Origin: Actinomycetota bacterium
GTDB taxonomy: Bacteria; Actinomycetota; Thermoleophilia; Gaiellales; Gaiellaceae
Length of the DNA: 24,619 nt
Direction of reading: 5' to 3'
Assembly: GCA_013696185.1 (NCBI GenBank)
Contig: JACCZA010000384.1
Span: 1-24,619 of the forward strand
Of the stretch, positions 15,467-23,273 are shown one piece after another. The notes under the pieces were generated by a model. It was not told the origin of the DNA and made no database searches. It saw only the letters and a program-made list of their open reading frames with translations. The position numbers were made by a program, and so were the translations under genes. The first letter of the stretch is position 1. The number at the start of each line of letters is the position of its first letter.

Positions 15467-16801
15467 CTAGCCGGCTCCGAAGATCCCCGGGCGGCGCGTG
15501 AACGAGTAGGTCGCCCAGAGGAGCTTCGAGACCTCGCCGCTCGGGTGCCGGACGACGCGCAGCTCCTCCCCGTGCTCTCTACCCGAGACCGTCCGGTACA
15601 CATCTGCTCCGACCGGCTCGAAGACGGCGGGTGGACGCCTCCTCGGATCGTGCGCGAGCGCGGCCTCGAGCCTGCCGCTCCGGAACCGGAAGACGAACTC
15701 GGCACCTTCCGACCACCACCGGCCGAGCACGTCCTGCAGGCCGGCAGGCGGGCCCTCCTGGGGGCGCCACGCCCCGACCGCCGGGGGCTCGAGCTCGAGC
15801 GTCTTCTCGGCGAGGTCGAGCGCGAGCGCGGTCGGGTCGGTATTCGAGCCGGAGTTCGTGAGGGCGACCGCGCCCACCCGGTCGAGGCGCCTGAAGACGA
15901 GGCCGGCCAGGTGGCCGGGCATGCCTCCGTCGTGCCCGGCGTAGAGGCGCGCGCCGCGGCGGTAGAGCATGAGCCCGAGCCCCCAGCCGAGCTCCCAGCG
16001 CTCCGGGTCCGCCATCACCTGGAGCGCGTGCATCTCCTCGGCCGTCGCCGTCGCGAGCACGGCCGGGTCGGGATCAGCCAGGAAGGAGCCCCAGCGCGCG
16101 AGGTCTTCGGTCGTGCTCCAGAGCTGGCCGGCGGGCGCGACACCGCGCAGATCGAGCCGCCGCTCCCTCAGCACCGTCTCCGAGTACGGCTCGACGAAGT
16201 AGCCCTCCGCGAACGGCGCCTCGGGGCCGAACGTCGTCCGCGCCAAGCCGATTGGCTCGAGCAGACGCGTGCGCACGTACTCCTCCCAGCTCCCGCCCGA
16301 GCGGCTCGCGACGACCTCGCCGAGCAGGACGAACGCGAGGTTCGAGTAGTGCCAGCGCTCGCCCGGCTTCAGCACCTGCCGCGCATCGGCGAGCCCGGCG
16401 AGGAGCTCTTCGCGCGAGGGCAGCTCGAGCGTCTCCCAGATCTCGCCCGGCGGCTCACGCTGCAGGCCCGAGAGGTGCGCCAGCAGCCGTCTGAGCGTCG
16501 CGCTCGAGTGCGGGCCCTCCGGGAGGTGATCGCCCAGGCGATCGTCGAGATCGAGCGCGCCCGCGTCCCGCAGCTGCATGATCGAGGCGGCGGTGAAGGT
16601 CTTCGTGATCGAGCCGATGCGGTACTGCGTGTCGGGCACCGCCTCGCGCCTCGCCTCCACGTCAGCCAGCCCGACGGTCTCGGCCCAGAGGATCTCGCCG
16701 GCGCGAAAGACGCACGCGCTCACGCTCGGCAGGCGGTGCTCCGCCTGCCGCTCTCGCAGGATCCCTCGCAGCGCTCCGGCGAGTGTCTCAGACGCGGACA
16801 A
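15467..16801 (-). CDS. Beta-lactamase-fold serine hydrolase (class C/esterase family)
   Basis: This 444-aa protein has the beta-lactamase/penicillin-binding fold (PF00144). The active-site S-x-x-K is SITK at residues 64-67, the Y-x-N motif is YSN at 152-154, and the third motif is HDGG at 290-293 in place of K-T-G. These fit the esterase/D-aminopeptidase-like branch. A separate C-terminal beta-rich domain of about 90 residues follows. There is no signal peptide, so a true secreted beta-lactamase is unlikely. The start is TTG at 16801-16799, overlapping the threonine aldolase stop by 14 bp; the conserved domain begins soon after. It converges with the ABC permease gene across 163 bp in which I see no convincing terminator. 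Confidence 0.85.
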   Translation of the reverse strand: MSASETLAGALRGILRERQAEHRLPSVSACVFRAGEILWAETVGLADVEARREAVPDTQYRIGSITKTFTAASIMQLRDAGALDLDDRLGDHLPEGPHSSATLRRLLAHLSGLQREPPGEIWETLELPSREELLAGLADARQVLKPGERWHYSNLAFVLLGEVVASRSGGSWEEYVRTRLLEPIGLARTTFGPEAPFAEGYFVEPYSETVLRERRLDLRGVAPAGQLWSTTEDLARWGSFLADPDPAVLATATAEEMHALQVMADPERWELGWGLGLMLYRRGARLYAGHDGGMPGHLAGLVFRRLDRVGAVALTNSGSNTDPTALALDLAEKTLELEPPAVGAWRPQEGPPAGLQDVLGRWWSEGAEFVFRFRSGRLEAALAHDPRRRPPAVFEPVGADVYRTVSGREHGEELRVVRHPSGEVSKLLWATYSFTRRPGIFGAG

Positions 16802-17831
16802 GGACTCCGAGCGCCCGGGGGATCGCCTCCAGTGCACGGTCGACGTCCTCGTCGGAGACGTCGAGATGCGTGACGGCGCGGAGCTTCGTCGGATAGACGG
16901 TCGTCGAGAGGCCGACCCCGGCCTCGGCCAGCCGTTGCAGCGCCTCGCCCCTTGGCAGGCCGAGCGGCGCAAGGTCGAGCTGGACGAAGTTCGTCTCGAC
17001 CTGCTCGAGGTCGATCGGCAGCCCGGCCTCGGCGAGCCCCTCTGCAAGGCGCCGCGCACGCAGGTGGTCCTCGCCGATCCGCTCGAGGTGGTGGTCGAGC
17101 GCGTAGAGACCCGCCGCTGCGACGATGCCCGCCTGGCGCATCGCCCCACCGAAGAGGTGCTTGTTCCTTCGAGCCTTGGCCATCCGCTCCGGCGAGCCCG
17201 CCAGGAGCGCTCCCAGCGGACAGCCCAGGGCTTTCGAGAGGCAGAGCGTGACGGTGTCGAAGTGCCGGCCGATCTCGGCGCACGAGACGCCGGAGGCGAC
17301 CGCCGCGTTCGCGAGCCGCGCGCCGTCCAGGTGCAGGCGCAGCTCGAGCTCCTCGCACGTCCGGGCGATCGCCTCGATCTCGGCCGTCGGCCACACGCGC
17401 CCGCCCGAGCTGTTGTGCGTGTCCTCGATCACGACGAGGCGCGTCGGTGACACGTGCATGCTCGAGCGATCGCGGAAGGCGGCGCGGATCTGATCGGGCG
17501 AGAACCTCCCCGCCACCCCCGGGAGCCCTCGGGTGACGAGGCCCGAGTGGACGGCGGGCCCACCGAGCTCCGACAGCAGCACGTGCGAGTTCTCCTCGGC
17601 GAGAAGCTCGTCGCCGGGCTCGGTCAGGATCCGCAGCGCGATCTGATTGGCCATCGTCGCAGTCGGGAGGTAGACCGCCTCTTGCTGTCCGAGCAGCGCG
17701 GCTCCACGGCGCTCGAGCTCGAGGACGGTGGGGTCTTCCCGCTTCTGCTCGTCGCCGACGATGGCCTCGGCGATCGCGCGCCGCATTCCCGCCGTGGGCC
17801 GGGTCGCGGTATCGGAGCGCAGATCGATCAC
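16788..17831 (-). CDS. ltaE: Low-specificity threonine aldolase
   Basis: This PLP enzyme splits (allo-)threonine to glycine and acetaldehyde. At 347 aa it has typical length. The N-terminus IDLRSDTATRPT is the family hallmark. Lys200 in CLSKALGCPLG is the PLP-binding lysine, and Asp169 in LHLDGARLANA contacts the PLP ring nitrogen. The start is GTG 17831, two codons before the conserved LRSDT; a -10-like GAGAAT lies 6 bases upstream. It probably forms an operon with the serine hydrolase, whose start lies within its 3' end. The glycine product could feed the glycine-cleavage operon nearby, but the two are separately transcribed. Confidence 0.93.
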   Translation of the reverse strand: MIDLRSDTATRPTAGMRRAIAEAIVGDEQKREDPTVLELERRGAALLGQQEAVYLPTATMANQIALRILTEPGDELLAEENSHVLLSELGGPAVHSGLVTRGLPGVAGRFSPDQIRAAFRDRSSMHVSPTRLVVIEDTHNSSGGRVWPTAEIEAIARTCEELELRLHLDGARLANAAVASGVSCAEIGRHFDTVTLCLSKALGCPLGALLAGSPERMAKARRNKHLFGGAMRQAGIVAAAGLYALDHHLERIGEDHLRARRLAEGLAEAGLPIDLEQVETNFVQLDLAPLGLPRGEALQRLAEAGVGLSTTVYPTKLRAVTHLDVSDEDVDRALEAIPRALGVLVRV

Positions 17832-17960
17832 TCCGGCATTCTCGCCGAAGGTCGGTGCCGGCCGCCGAGTGGTGTCGCTGCGCTCCTCGATCGCTCTCGG
17901 GACCTGGCGGGATCGCCGGTCCTCGTGGCCCCCGCGTCCCGGCGGGGACGAGGTTCGGGG

Positions 17961-17986
17961 ACGGGGTCGGACCCCGGTAGCACGAG
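17961..17986 (-). repeat. REP-like palindromic repeat, copy 3 (inverted)
   Basis: The reverse complement matches copy 1 at 25 of 26 positions; the only difference is the central base between the palindrome arms CGGGGTC and GACCCCG. Similarity continues a few bases further on the CTCGTG side (GCGGCGYCTCGTG). It lies in the 231-bp divergent gap between ltaE and rlmN. Confidence 0.75.
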
Positions 17987-18050
17987 GCGCCGCGCCGCCG
18001 CGTGGCAACTTTGTGACGGGGCCGGAGAGCTCTGAGTCGCCCGAGGCCGC

Positions 18051-18056
18051 TACCCT
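18051..18056 (+). promoter_or_regulatory. -10 element of rlmN, leaderless arrangement
   Basis: TACCCT is followed by exactly 6 bases and the GTG start of rlmN at 18063, placing +1 on the start codon. No Shine-Dalgarno lies upstream. Confidence 0.5.
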
Positions 18057-18062
18057 CGCCCC

Positions 18063-19073
18063 GTGGATCTCGAGCGCCTCGACGCCGTCCTCGTCGACCT
18101 CGGCGAGCCCTCCTACCGCACCCGCCAGGTCTGGGACTGGGCGGCGCGCGGTGGCCCTGGGTACGAGGCGATGACGAACGTGCCGGCGTCGCTCCGCGAG
18201 CGGCTCGCCGAGGCTGTGCCCTTCTCCACCCTCACCCTCGAGGAGGAGTCGCAGAGTCGCGACGGCACGGTGAAGGCGCTCTTCCGTACGAGCGACGGTC
18301 ATCCGGTCGAGTCGGTGCTGATGCGCTACCGCGACGGGCGGCGCTCGCTCTGCGTCTCGTCCCAGTCGGGCTGCCCGCTCACGTGCAGCTTCTGCGCGAC
18401 GGGCGCCATGCGCTTCGGCCGCAACCTGACGCCGTCGGAGATCCTCGACCAGGCGCTGCACTTCCGACGCCTCGAGCGGCTCGATCACTGCGTCTTCATG
18501 GGCATGGGCGAGCCGATGCTGAACCTGGACCACGTGCTCGAGGCGGCACGGCGGCTGCCGGACGTCGGCATCGCGCACCGCCGCACCACGATCTCGACGG
18601 TCGGCTGGCTGCCCGGCCTGCGGCGCTTCGTGGACGAGGTCGAGGAGCCGATCAGGCTCGCGCTCTCGCTGCACGCCCCCGACGACGAGCTCAGGAGCAG
18701 GATCATGCCCGTGAACGACCGCTACCCGATCGCCGACGTGATCGCGGCCTGCCGGCGTTCCTTCGAGCGGCGCAGGCGCCGGGTGTTCGTCGAGTACGTG
18801 ATGCTCGCCGGCGTGAACGACGGCGCCGAGCAGGCGCGCCGGCTCGCCGCGCTGCTCGGACGGGAGGCGTTCACCGTCAACCTGATCCCGTACAACCCGA
18901 CGGGGCTCTACGACGGTTCCTCGCGCGGGGCGATCGCCTCCTTCAAGGCCGTGCTCGGCCGCGCCGGGATCCCGACCACCGTGCGCCTCACCCGCGGGCG
19001 GGACATCGCCGCGGCGTGCGGCCAGCTCGCAGCCGCTCCCCGCACGCGGTCGCGCACGACGGCGACGGCGTAG
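18063..19073 (+). CDS. rlmN: 23S rRNA (adenine2503-C2)-methyltransferase / tRNA A37 methyltransferase
   Basis: This radical-SAM enzyme puts a methyl group on C2 of A2503 in 23S rRNA and of A37 in some tRNAs, aiding translation fidelity. At 336 aa it is slightly short for the family (350-390). The [4Fe-4S] motif is Cys104-x3-Cys108-x2-Cys111 (CPLTCSFC). FMGMGEPMLN, STVGWLPG and LSLHAPDDELR follow in the expected order. Near the C-terminus, Cys319 in AACGQLA is the methyl-carrier/mechanistic cysteine of RlmN and Cfr. Cfr is less likely given the GMGEPMLN context and housekeeping setting. The start is GTG 18063. Confidence 0.95.
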   Translation: MDLERLDAVLVDLGEPSYRTRQVWDWAARGGPGYEAMTNVPASLRERLAEAVPFSTLTLEEESQSRDGTVKALFRTSDGHPVESVLMRYRDGRRSLCVSSQSGCPLTCSFCATGAMRFGRNLTPSEILDQALHFRRLERLDHCVFMGMGEPMLNLDHVLEAARRLPDVGIAHRRTTISTVGWLPGLRRFVDEVEEPIRLALSLHAPDDELRSRIMPVNDRYPIADVIAACRRSFERRRRRVFVEYVMLAGVNDGAEQARRLAALLGREAFTVNLIPYNPTGLYDGSSRGAIASFKAVLGRAGIPTTVRLTRGRDIAAACGQLAAAPRTRSRTTATA

Positions 19074-19083
19074 CGGCCTCCTC

Positions 19084-19089
19084 TACCCT
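19084..19089 (+). promoter_or_regulatory. Possible -10 element of the PPOX-family gene
   Basis: TACCCT lies 9 bases before the GTG at 19099, implying a leader of at most about 3 nt. The same hexamer precedes rlmN. The gene is only 25 bp past the rlmN stop, so readthrough from rlmN is also likely. Confidence 0.35.
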
Positions 19090-19098
19090 TCGGTCGCG

Positions 19099-19698
19099 GT
19101 GGGCAAGCTCTACGACGCGATCGACGACAGGCTCGCCGACTGGATCGGCAGGCAGCGGCTCTTCTTCGTCGGGACTGCTCCGAGCGGGCCGGACGGCCAC
19201 GTCAACGTGTCGCCGAAGGGGGGCATCGAGAGCTTCCGCATCGTCGACGCGACCACCGTCGCCTACCTCGACTTCGTCGGCAGCGGGGTGGAGACGATCT
19301 CGCACCTGCGCGACAACCGCCGCATCGTCGTCATGTTCTGCGCCTTCGAGGGCCCGCCGCGGATCGTGCGGCTGCACGGGCGCGGGTCGGTGACCCAGGT
19401 CGGCGACCCGGCCTTCGAGGATCTCCTGCAGCGGCTCGACTTCGGCGGCATCGAGGCCGCGGCCGACGGCGCGCGCTCGGTCATCACGATCGAGCTCAGC
19501 CGGATCGCCGACTCCTGCGGCTACGGGGTGCCGACGATGCGCTACGAGGGCCCGCGCTCGCAGCAGCTCGCCTGGATCCAGAGCCGGCTGCGCCGGGACG
19601 GGCCGGCCGGCGTGCTCGCCTACGTGGAGGCGAGGAACCGGGAGAGCATCGACGCGCTGCCGGGCATCGAGGCGGACCTCCTCCCCGACCGGGGCTAG
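19099..19698 (+). CDS. Pyridoxamine 5'-phosphate oxidase-family (FMN-binding split barrel) protein
   Basis: This 199-aa protein is of the PPOX/flavin split-barrel type. The N-terminus FFVGTAPSGPDGHVNVSPKG, then YLDFVGSG, LRDNRRIVVMFCAFEGPPRI and LHGRG match the family order of strands that bind FMN or F420. Such proteins are often named general-stress or PNPOx-like, and their reactions are mostly unknown; true PdxH function is not supported because the PdxH C-terminal dimer region is absent. It follows rlmN after 25 bp. Its TAG stop shares the palindrome CTAG with the stop of the converging small gene. Confidence 0.85.
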   Translation: MGKLYDAIDDRLADWIGRQRLFFVGTAPSGPDGHVNVSPKGGIESFRIVDATTVAYLDFVGSGVETISHLRDNRRIVVMFCAFEGPPRIVRLHGRGSVTQVGDPAFEDLLQRLDFGGIEAAADGARSVITIELSRIADSCGYGVPTMRYEGPRSQQLAWIQSRLRRDGPAGVLAYVEARNRESIDALPGIEADLLPDRG

Positions 19699-20009
19699 CC
19701 GCCTGGCCGGCGCCGCTCTCGCCGGCCCCGGTCAGCCCTCGCACGTTGCGTCGGTCGCCCGTCCGACGAGTCCCACAGCCGTCGGAGCCAGCCCCGCGCG
19801 TCGATGCGCTGCTCGAGGGCGCGCTCGAGCCCGCCCGAGCGCTCGAGCAGGATCGACTCGAGCAGATCCCGTTCGCCGTGCTCGAGCGACGCCGCGAAGC
19901 GCTCGACCGCCGCGACGAAGTCCTCTCCGGCGTGGTGCTCCTCGAGCTCGGCGACCCTCCTCCCGAGTGCCTCGCGCGTCCACACGCCGCTCCCCTTCGC
20001 CCCGGGCAC
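19695..20009 (-). CDS. Small uncharacterised protein at the end of the glycine-cleavage operon
   Basis: I do not recognise this 104-aa product. Residues about 10-80 look like two or three amphipathic helices rich in Glu, Leu and Arg (for example ALGRRVAELEEHHAGEDFV and ESILLERSGGLERAL), with strongly GC-ending codons as in real genes here; the last 20 residues are Arg-rich and low-complexity. GTG 20009 lies 6 bases after the gcvPB stop, so it is probably co-transcribed. A competing start at 20019 overlaps the gcvPB stop as GTGA, but opens a frame whose translation is Arg/Gly-rich and unprotein-like. Function unknown; a link to glycine cleavage is only positional. Confidence 0.6.
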   Translation of the reverse strand: MPGAKGSGVWTREALGRRVAELEEHHAGEDFVAAVERFAASLEHGERDLLESILLERSGGLERALEQRIDARGWLRRLWDSSDGRPTQRARADRGRRERRRPGG

Positions 20010-20015
20010 CCGTGC

Positions 20016-21509
20016 TCACGCGCCCTTCTGGGCCTCGAGCGACCGGGGCTCACCCGACTCCTGCGAGAGGTCGGGATGCTGCTCGAAGCCGAACCTGACG
20101 ATCGCCCGCCTCGCCGCCTTCACCTCGTCGAGGCGGCCGACGGGTCGACCGTGCGGGGCCTCCTTCAGGAGGGCGGGTTGCTCGGCGGCCTCGCGGGCGA
20201 TCGCGAGCATGGCCTCGACGAAGGCATCGAGGGTCTCCTTCGTCTCGGTCTCGGTCGGCTCGATCATGAGCGCCTCGGGCACCACGAGCGGGAAGTAGAT
20301 CGTCGGAGGGTGGAAGCCGTAGTCCATCAGCCGCTTCGCGACGTCGAGCGCGCTGACGCCGTGCTCGCGCTTGAGTCCGCGAGCGCTCAGGACGAACTCG
20401 TGCATGCAGAGTCGGTCGAACGGCAGCTCGTAGGCCTCGCGCAGCCGCGCGAGCAGGTAGTTCGCGTTCAGCACCGCTGTCTCGGACATGCGCCGCAGGT
20501 CCGGGCCGTACGAGCGGATGTAGGCGTAGGCGCGCACGAAGACCCCGAAGGGGCCGCAGAAGCCGCGCACCTTGCCGATCGAGCGCGGGCGGTCGTAGTC
20601 GAGGCGGAAGGTCTCGCCCTCGCGCACGACGGCCGGCACGGGCAGGTACGGCTCGAGCGACGCGCGCACGGCCACGGGACCTCCTCCCGGCCCGCCCCCG
20701 CCGTGGGGCTGGGAGAACGTCTTGTGCAAGTTGAAGTGGACGATTTCGAAGCCCATGTCCCCCGGCCGCGAGATGCCGCAGACGGCGTTCAGGTTGGCGC
20801 CGTCGTAGTAGAGGAGCGCGCCGGCGGCGTGGAAGATGCCTGCCACCTCCGCGATGTGCTCGTCGAAGAGGCCGAGCGTGGAGGGGTTCGTCAGCATCAG
20901 CCCCGCCGTGCGCTCGTTCACCTTCACGCGGAGGTCGTCGAGGTCGAGGTTGCCACGCACGTCCGTCTCCACCTTCTGCAGCCGGTAGCCGGCCATCGTC
21001 ACGCTCGCGGGATTGGTGCCGTGCGCGGTGTCGGCGGTGATGACGGTGTCACGCTCCTCGCCCCGATCGGCGAAGTAGGCGCGCATCAGCATCAGGCCGG
21101 TCAGCTCGCCCTGCGAGCCCGCCGCCGGCTGCAGCGAGACGGCCTCGAGCCCTGCGATCTCGGCCAGGATGCCCTGCAGGCGCCACATCAGCTCGAGCGC
21201 CCCCTGCGAAGCCTCTTCCTCCTGATGAGGGTGAAGGTCGCGGAAGCCGGGGAGCGCGACGACCCGCTCGTTCACCCTCGGGTTGTGCTTCATGGTGCAG
21301 GAGCCGAGCGGGTAGAAACCGGTGTCGATGCCGAACGTGCGCGTGGACAGCTCGGTGAAGTGGCGCACGAGCTCCGGCTCGGCGAGCTCGGGGAGCCGCG
21401 GCGCCTCGGCACGGCGGAGCTCCTCGGGCACCTCGGCGGCGGGCAGGTCGTAGCGCGGCAGCGACGAGGCCCGGCGCCCCGGCTGGGACTTCTCGTAGAC
21501 CAGCTTCAT
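20016..21509 (-). CDS. gcvPB: Glycine dehydrogenase (decarboxylating) subunit 2, P-protein
   Basis: This is the PLP-carrying half of the split P-protein. With GcvPA it decarboxylates glycine and passes the aminomethyl group to lipoyl-GcvH. It has 497 aa. The N-terminal KLVYEKSQPGRR and GFYPLGSCTMKHNPR are diagnostic. Lys263 in NLHKTFSQPHGGGGPG binds PLP, with DTAHGTNPASV and YYDGANLNA upstream. Its ATG overlaps the gcvPA stop as ATGA (21506-21509), fitting the required 1:1 subunit ratio. The C-terminal 40 residues extend slightly past the usual domain. Confidence 0.96.
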   Translation of the reverse strand: MKLVYEKSQPGRRASSLPRYDLPAAEVPEELRRAEAPRLPELAEPELVRHFTELSTRTFGIDTGFYPLGSCTMKHNPRVNERVVALPGFRDLHPHQEEEASQGALELMWRLQGILAEIAGLEAVSLQPAAGSQGELTGLMLMRAYFADRGEERDTVITADTAHGTNPASVTMAGYRLQKVETDVRGNLDLDDLRVKVNERTAGLMLTNPSTLGLFDEHIAEVAGIFHAAGALLYYDGANLNAVCGISRPGDMGFEIVHFNLHKTFSQPHGGGGPGGGPVAVRASLEPYLPVPAVVREGETFRLDYDRPRSIGKVRGFCGPFGVFVRAYAYIRSYGPDLRRMSETAVLNANYLLARLREAYELPFDRLCMHEFVLSARGLKREHGVSALDVAKRLMDYGFHPPTIYFPLVVPEALMIEPTETETKETLDAFVEAMLAIAREAAEQPALLKEAPHGRPVGRLDEVKAARRAIVRFGFEQHPDLSQESGEPRSLEAQKGA

Positions 21510-22843
21510 CCGCCGAGCACCTCGGCGAGACGGTCGATGTCCGCCGGGGTGCGCTTCTCGGTCACCGCGACGAGCAGCGCCTCCTCGAGACCCGGGTAGT
21601 CGCGACCGAGGGCGTAGCCCGGGTGCACCCCCTGCCGGCGGGCAGCGCGGATCGCCTCCCGACCGCTCCGTCCGACGGAGACGGCAAACTCCTTGAACGT
21701 TGCCTGCTCGGGAAACACGAGGTCGAGCCCCCGCTCCGTCAGGCGCTCCTTCGCGTAGGCGGAGAGGGCCATGCAGGTCTCCCCCACCTCGCGCAGCCCC
21801 TGCGGGCCGAGCCAGGAGAGATGGACGAGTCCGGCGATGGCCAGGAGCGTCTGGTTCGTGGTGATGTTCGAGGTCGCCTTCTCCCGGCGGATGTGCTGCT
21901 CGCGGGTCTGCAGTGTCAGGACATAGCCTCGCGCCCCGCTCGCGTCGGTCGTCTCCCCGATGATGCGCCCGGGCAGGCGTCGCGTGTACTCCGCCTTCGC
22001 TGCGAGGAAGCCGTAGTGCGGGCCGCCGTAGGAGAGCGCGTTCCCGGCACCCTGGCCCTCGCCGATCGCGAGCGCGCAGCCGTAGCGTCCCGGTGCCTCG
22101 AGCACGCCGAGCGAGACAGGGTCGACGTGGGCGATCGCGAGCGCCCCGGCGTCGTTCGCCGCGGCGGCGAGCTGTGGTGCCGGCTCGAGACAGCCGAAGG
22201 CGTTCGGCTGCTGGAAGATGGCGCAGGCGGCGCCCTCGGCAGCCGCCCGCAGCTCGTCGGGGTCGGTGGCGCCGCCGCGGTGCGGCACCTCGACGACCTC
22301 GAGCCCGAAGCCCGGCGCGTAGGTCTTCACGACCTGGCGCACCTGCGGGCTCGTGGCCTCGGTGACGACGACCTTCGACAGCCCGGTCACGTGCTTTGCG
22401 ACGTAGCAGGCATCCGCAGCGACGGCCGTGCCGTCGTAGCCGGAGGCATTCGACACGTCCATCCCCGTCAGCTCGCAGATCGCCGTCTGGTACTCGAAGA
22501 TCGCCTGCAGGACGCCCTGGCTCAGCTCCGGCTGGTAGGGCGTGTAGGCGGTCAGGAACTCGCCCCGGGCGAGGATCGCGTCCACGACGGCGGGCACGTA
22601 GTGGTCGTACATGCCGGCGCCGAGGAACGAGAGCTCCGCGCCCGTGTGCACGTTGCGCGAGGCGAGCTCCTCGAGGTGGGCGACGAGCTCCGGCTCGGAG
22701 AGGGCAGGCTCGAGCGCGAGCGGGCGATCGAGCCGGAGGGCCTCGGGGATGTCGGCGAAGAGCTCGTCGACGCTCGCGACGCCGATCGCCTCGAGCATCG
22801 CCCGGCTGTCGCGCTCGGTCAGGGAGAGGGAGCTCAGGCCCAT
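21506..22843 (-). CDS. gcvPA: Glycine dehydrogenase (decarboxylating) subunit 1, P-protein
   Basis: This is the N-terminal-type half of the split P-protein (445 aa, family about 440-450), forming the A2B2 enzyme with GcvPB. Recognisable stretches are FLGAGMYDHYVP near 70, TAYTPYQPELSQGVLQAIFE near 98, ELTGMDVSNASGYDG, and LTLQTREQHIRREKATSNI near 310. It lacks the PLP lysine, as expected for subunit 1. The start is ATG 22843, 28 bp after gcvH, with no strong Shine-Dalgarno. Confidence 0.96.
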   Translation of the reverse strand: MGLSSLSLTERDSRAMLEAIGVASVDELFADIPEALRLDRPLALEPALSEPELVAHLEELASRNVHTGAELSFLGAGMYDHYVPAVVDAILARGEFLTAYTPYQPELSQGVLQAIFEYQTAICELTGMDVSNASGYDGTAVAADACYVAKHVTGLSKVVVTEATSPQVRQVVKTYAPGFGLEVVEVPHRGGATDPDELRAAAEGAACAIFQQPNAFGCLEPAPQLAAAANDAGALAIAHVDPVSLGVLEAPGRYGCALAIGEGQGAGNALSYGGPHYGFLAAKAEYTRRLPGRIIGETTDASGARGYVLTLQTREQHIRREKATSNITTNQTLLAIAGLVHLSWLGPQGLREVGETCMALSAYAKERLTERGLDLVFPEQATFKEFAVSVGRSGREAIRAARRQGVHPGYALGRDYPGLEEALLVAVTEKRTPADIDRLAEVLGG

Positions 22844-22871
22844 GGCGCCGTGCGCTCGAGGGCCGCCGGGC

Positions 22872-23273
22872 TCACTGCTCGGCGACGTGAGCCCGGTAGG
22901 CCTCCGCGTCCATCAGCCCGTCCACCTGCGACGGGTCGCTCAGACGTACGCGCACGAGCCACCCCTCCCCGTAGGGATCCTCGTTCACCGTCTCGGGCGC
23001 CTCGACCACCTTCGCGTTCACCTCCAGCACCTCCCCGGACAGCGGGGCGATCACGTCCGAGACCGCCTTGACCGACTCGACCTCGCCGTAGCTCGAGCCG
23101 AGCTCGATCGTCGAGCCCTCCTCCGGCGGCTCGTAGTGCACGAGCTCGCCGAGCGCGTCGGCCGCGTGCCAGGTGATGCCGAGCGTCGCCTCGTCTCCCT
23201 CGATGCGAGCCCAGTCGTGCTCGCGGTGGTACCTGAGGTCGTCGGGATAGCTCTCCGTCGGGTTGCCCGCCAT
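22872..23273 (-). CDS. gcvH: Glycine cleavage system H protein
   Basis: This lipoyl carrier protein shuttles the aminomethyl group from P- to T-protein. It has 133 aa. The lipoylation site is Lys69 in GEVESVKAVSD. Other family signs are YHREHDWARIEGDEATLGIT at the N-terminus, SGEVLEVNAKV, and NEDPYGEGWLVRV. The ATG directly abuts the gcvT TAA (TAAATG across 23276-23271), so translation is certainly linked. Lipoate attachment enzymes are not in the window. Confidence 0.97.
   Translation of the reverse strand: MAGNPTESYPDDLRYHREHDWARIEGDEATLGITWHAADALGELVHYEPPEEGSTIELGSSYGEVESVKAVSDVIAPLSGEVLEVNAKVVEAPETVNEDPYGEGWLVRVRLSDPSQVDGLMDAEAYRAHVAEQ

Noticed and set aside
13729..15705. Long minus-strand frame opposite the FtsX permease
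   Set aside because: Arg/Glu/His-rich translation typical of antisense to a GC-rich membrane-protein gene.
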